5,819 bases of DNA from Chitinophagaceae bacterium (GTDB lineage Bacteria; Bacteroidota; Bacteroidia; Chitinophagales; Chitinophagaceae). The translations under genes and the position numbers were made by a program. The stretch spans positions 1 to 5,819 of the forward strand of contig JAHEZB010000171.1 in assembly GCA_023251285.1 (NCBI GenBank), given 5' to 3'. Under the pieces are notes generated by a model. The model was not told the origin of the DNA. It did not search any database and saw only the letters and a program-made list of their open reading frames with translations. Positions 5,399-5,819 of the stretch are shown piece after piece (position 1 is the first letter of the stretch; the number at the start of each line of letters is the position of its first letter).

Positions 5399-5819
5399 AT
5401 GTCATGCACTGATAGAAATCCATTGACCCGTGAAGGGACAAGCCTTTTAAACAGGGTTCTTGCTGCTTTATCTCCGGGATATGCAAAAGTAGATGAACGG
5501 GAAGCAGCAGACATAATCCTGTTTGCGAAAAGATATGCAGCCAATTTAAATTTTTATAAAGAAGATAATACTGTGGATGGGGATTGGCAAACTTTGATGT
5601 CATCTGATGTAAGCGTTCCTTTGGCAACATTGACACGGATTAATGTACAGGAAATTTCTGACTATAAGAAAAGGATCTATAAAAGAATAAGTCTTGCAGA
5701 TACAGACGCGAAAGCTAAAACGCAATTCAAATATTTATTCGATCTTATTTTTTCTGTTGTCAAACTGGTAGATCAGCAATTTTTATTATTACCAAACGAT
5801 TTTGAATACAAGAGCATTC
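5399..5819 (+). CDS. Large baseplate protein, N-terminal part (Afp11/gpJ-like position; 3' end outside window)
   Basis: The reading frame starts at the ATG at 5399 and stays open to the right edge, giving 140 codons. An in-frame TAA at 5381-5383 and no other ATG in between make this start firm. The visible part begins MSCTDRNPLTREGTSLLNRV and continues with LSPGYAKVDEREAADIILFA, FYKEDNTVDGDWQTLMSSDV and a mostly helical region up to FLLLPNDFEYKSI. I recognise this general pattern (residues such as DERE, FAK.YA, NFY and GDW) from N-termini of the large baseplate proteins that follow gp25 in Bacteroidota CIS loci, where Afp11/Pvc11 (baseplate J/gp6-like) lies. The J-domain itself is not within the visible part, so the name rests on position and general likeness. 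Such proteins usually exceed several hundred residues, so most of the gene is missing. Confidence 0.78.
   Translation, partial: MSCTDRNPLTREGTSLLNRVLAALSPGYAKVDEREAADIILFAKRYAANLNFYKEDNTVDGDWQTLMSSDVSVPLATLTRINVQEISDYKKRIYKRISLADTDAKAKTQFKYLFDLIFSVVKLVDQQFLLLPNDFEYKSI

Noticed and set aside
2..5819. Canonical type VI secretion system or myophage prophage
   Set aside because: The sheath is a single phage-like chain rather than TssB/TssC, with LysM-like and DUF5908-like genes between tube and spike; no capsid, terminase, integrase or lysis gene is present.
2..5819. CRISPR array, tRNA, rRNA or insertion sequence
   Set aside because: No spaced direct repeats, cloverleaf sequence, terminal inverted repeats or transposase frame were seen; the window is almost entirely accounted for by structural genes.

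Overview
The window is a nearly gap-free stretch of a contractile injection system (CIS) structural operon, all on the + strand. It belongs to the phage-tail-like extracellular (eCIS) lineage typified by the Serratia antifeeding prophage (Afp), the Photorhabdus virulence cassettes (PVC), MACs and AlgoCIS. The host is probably a member of the Bacteroidota. The reasons are low GC (roughly 40% by eye), AT-rich leaders mostly lacking a Shine-Dalgarno, and a 55-residue protein starting MPIEIKEL that looks like DUF5908, a small family I associate with Bacteroidota CIS loci. Genus cannot be read from the sequence.

Layout. 2-874: C-terminal 290 residues of a tail sheath protein, cut by the left edge. 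924-1355 and 1361-1804: two divergent gp19-type inner-tube proteins. 1815-1982: the small DUF5908-like protein. 1982-2662: Afp7-like hub/tube-adaptor protein with a C-terminal LysM-like domain, its start overlapping the previous stop by one base. 2666-4414: VgrG-like spike (gp27-like ring, gp5 OB fold, beta-helix). 4415-4670: 256 bp AT-rich non-coding gap, the only substantial break. 4671-4961: PAAR spike tip. 4966-5379: gp25-like baseplate wedge protein. 5399-end: N-terminus of a large baseplate protein (Afp11/gpJ-like position), cut by the right edge.

How it works, from family knowledge. The sheath contracts around the tube made by the gp19-like proteins. One tube paralogue probably forms the shaft and the other the adaptor ring on the spike hub. 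The LysM-like protein, VgrG-like spike and PAAR tip form the central hub and point, and gp25 plus the large downstream protein form the baseplate that triggers contraction. No toxin, tail-fibre, ATPase, cap or tape-measure gene lies in the window, so target and cargo are unknown.

The system is a recognisable family rather than a new one. The points most worth a second look are the PAAR-before-gp25 order together with the 256 bp gap, a nine-A run in the spike gene at the OB-fold/beta-helix junction where slippage would give a tail-less spike, and the small DUF5908-like protein.
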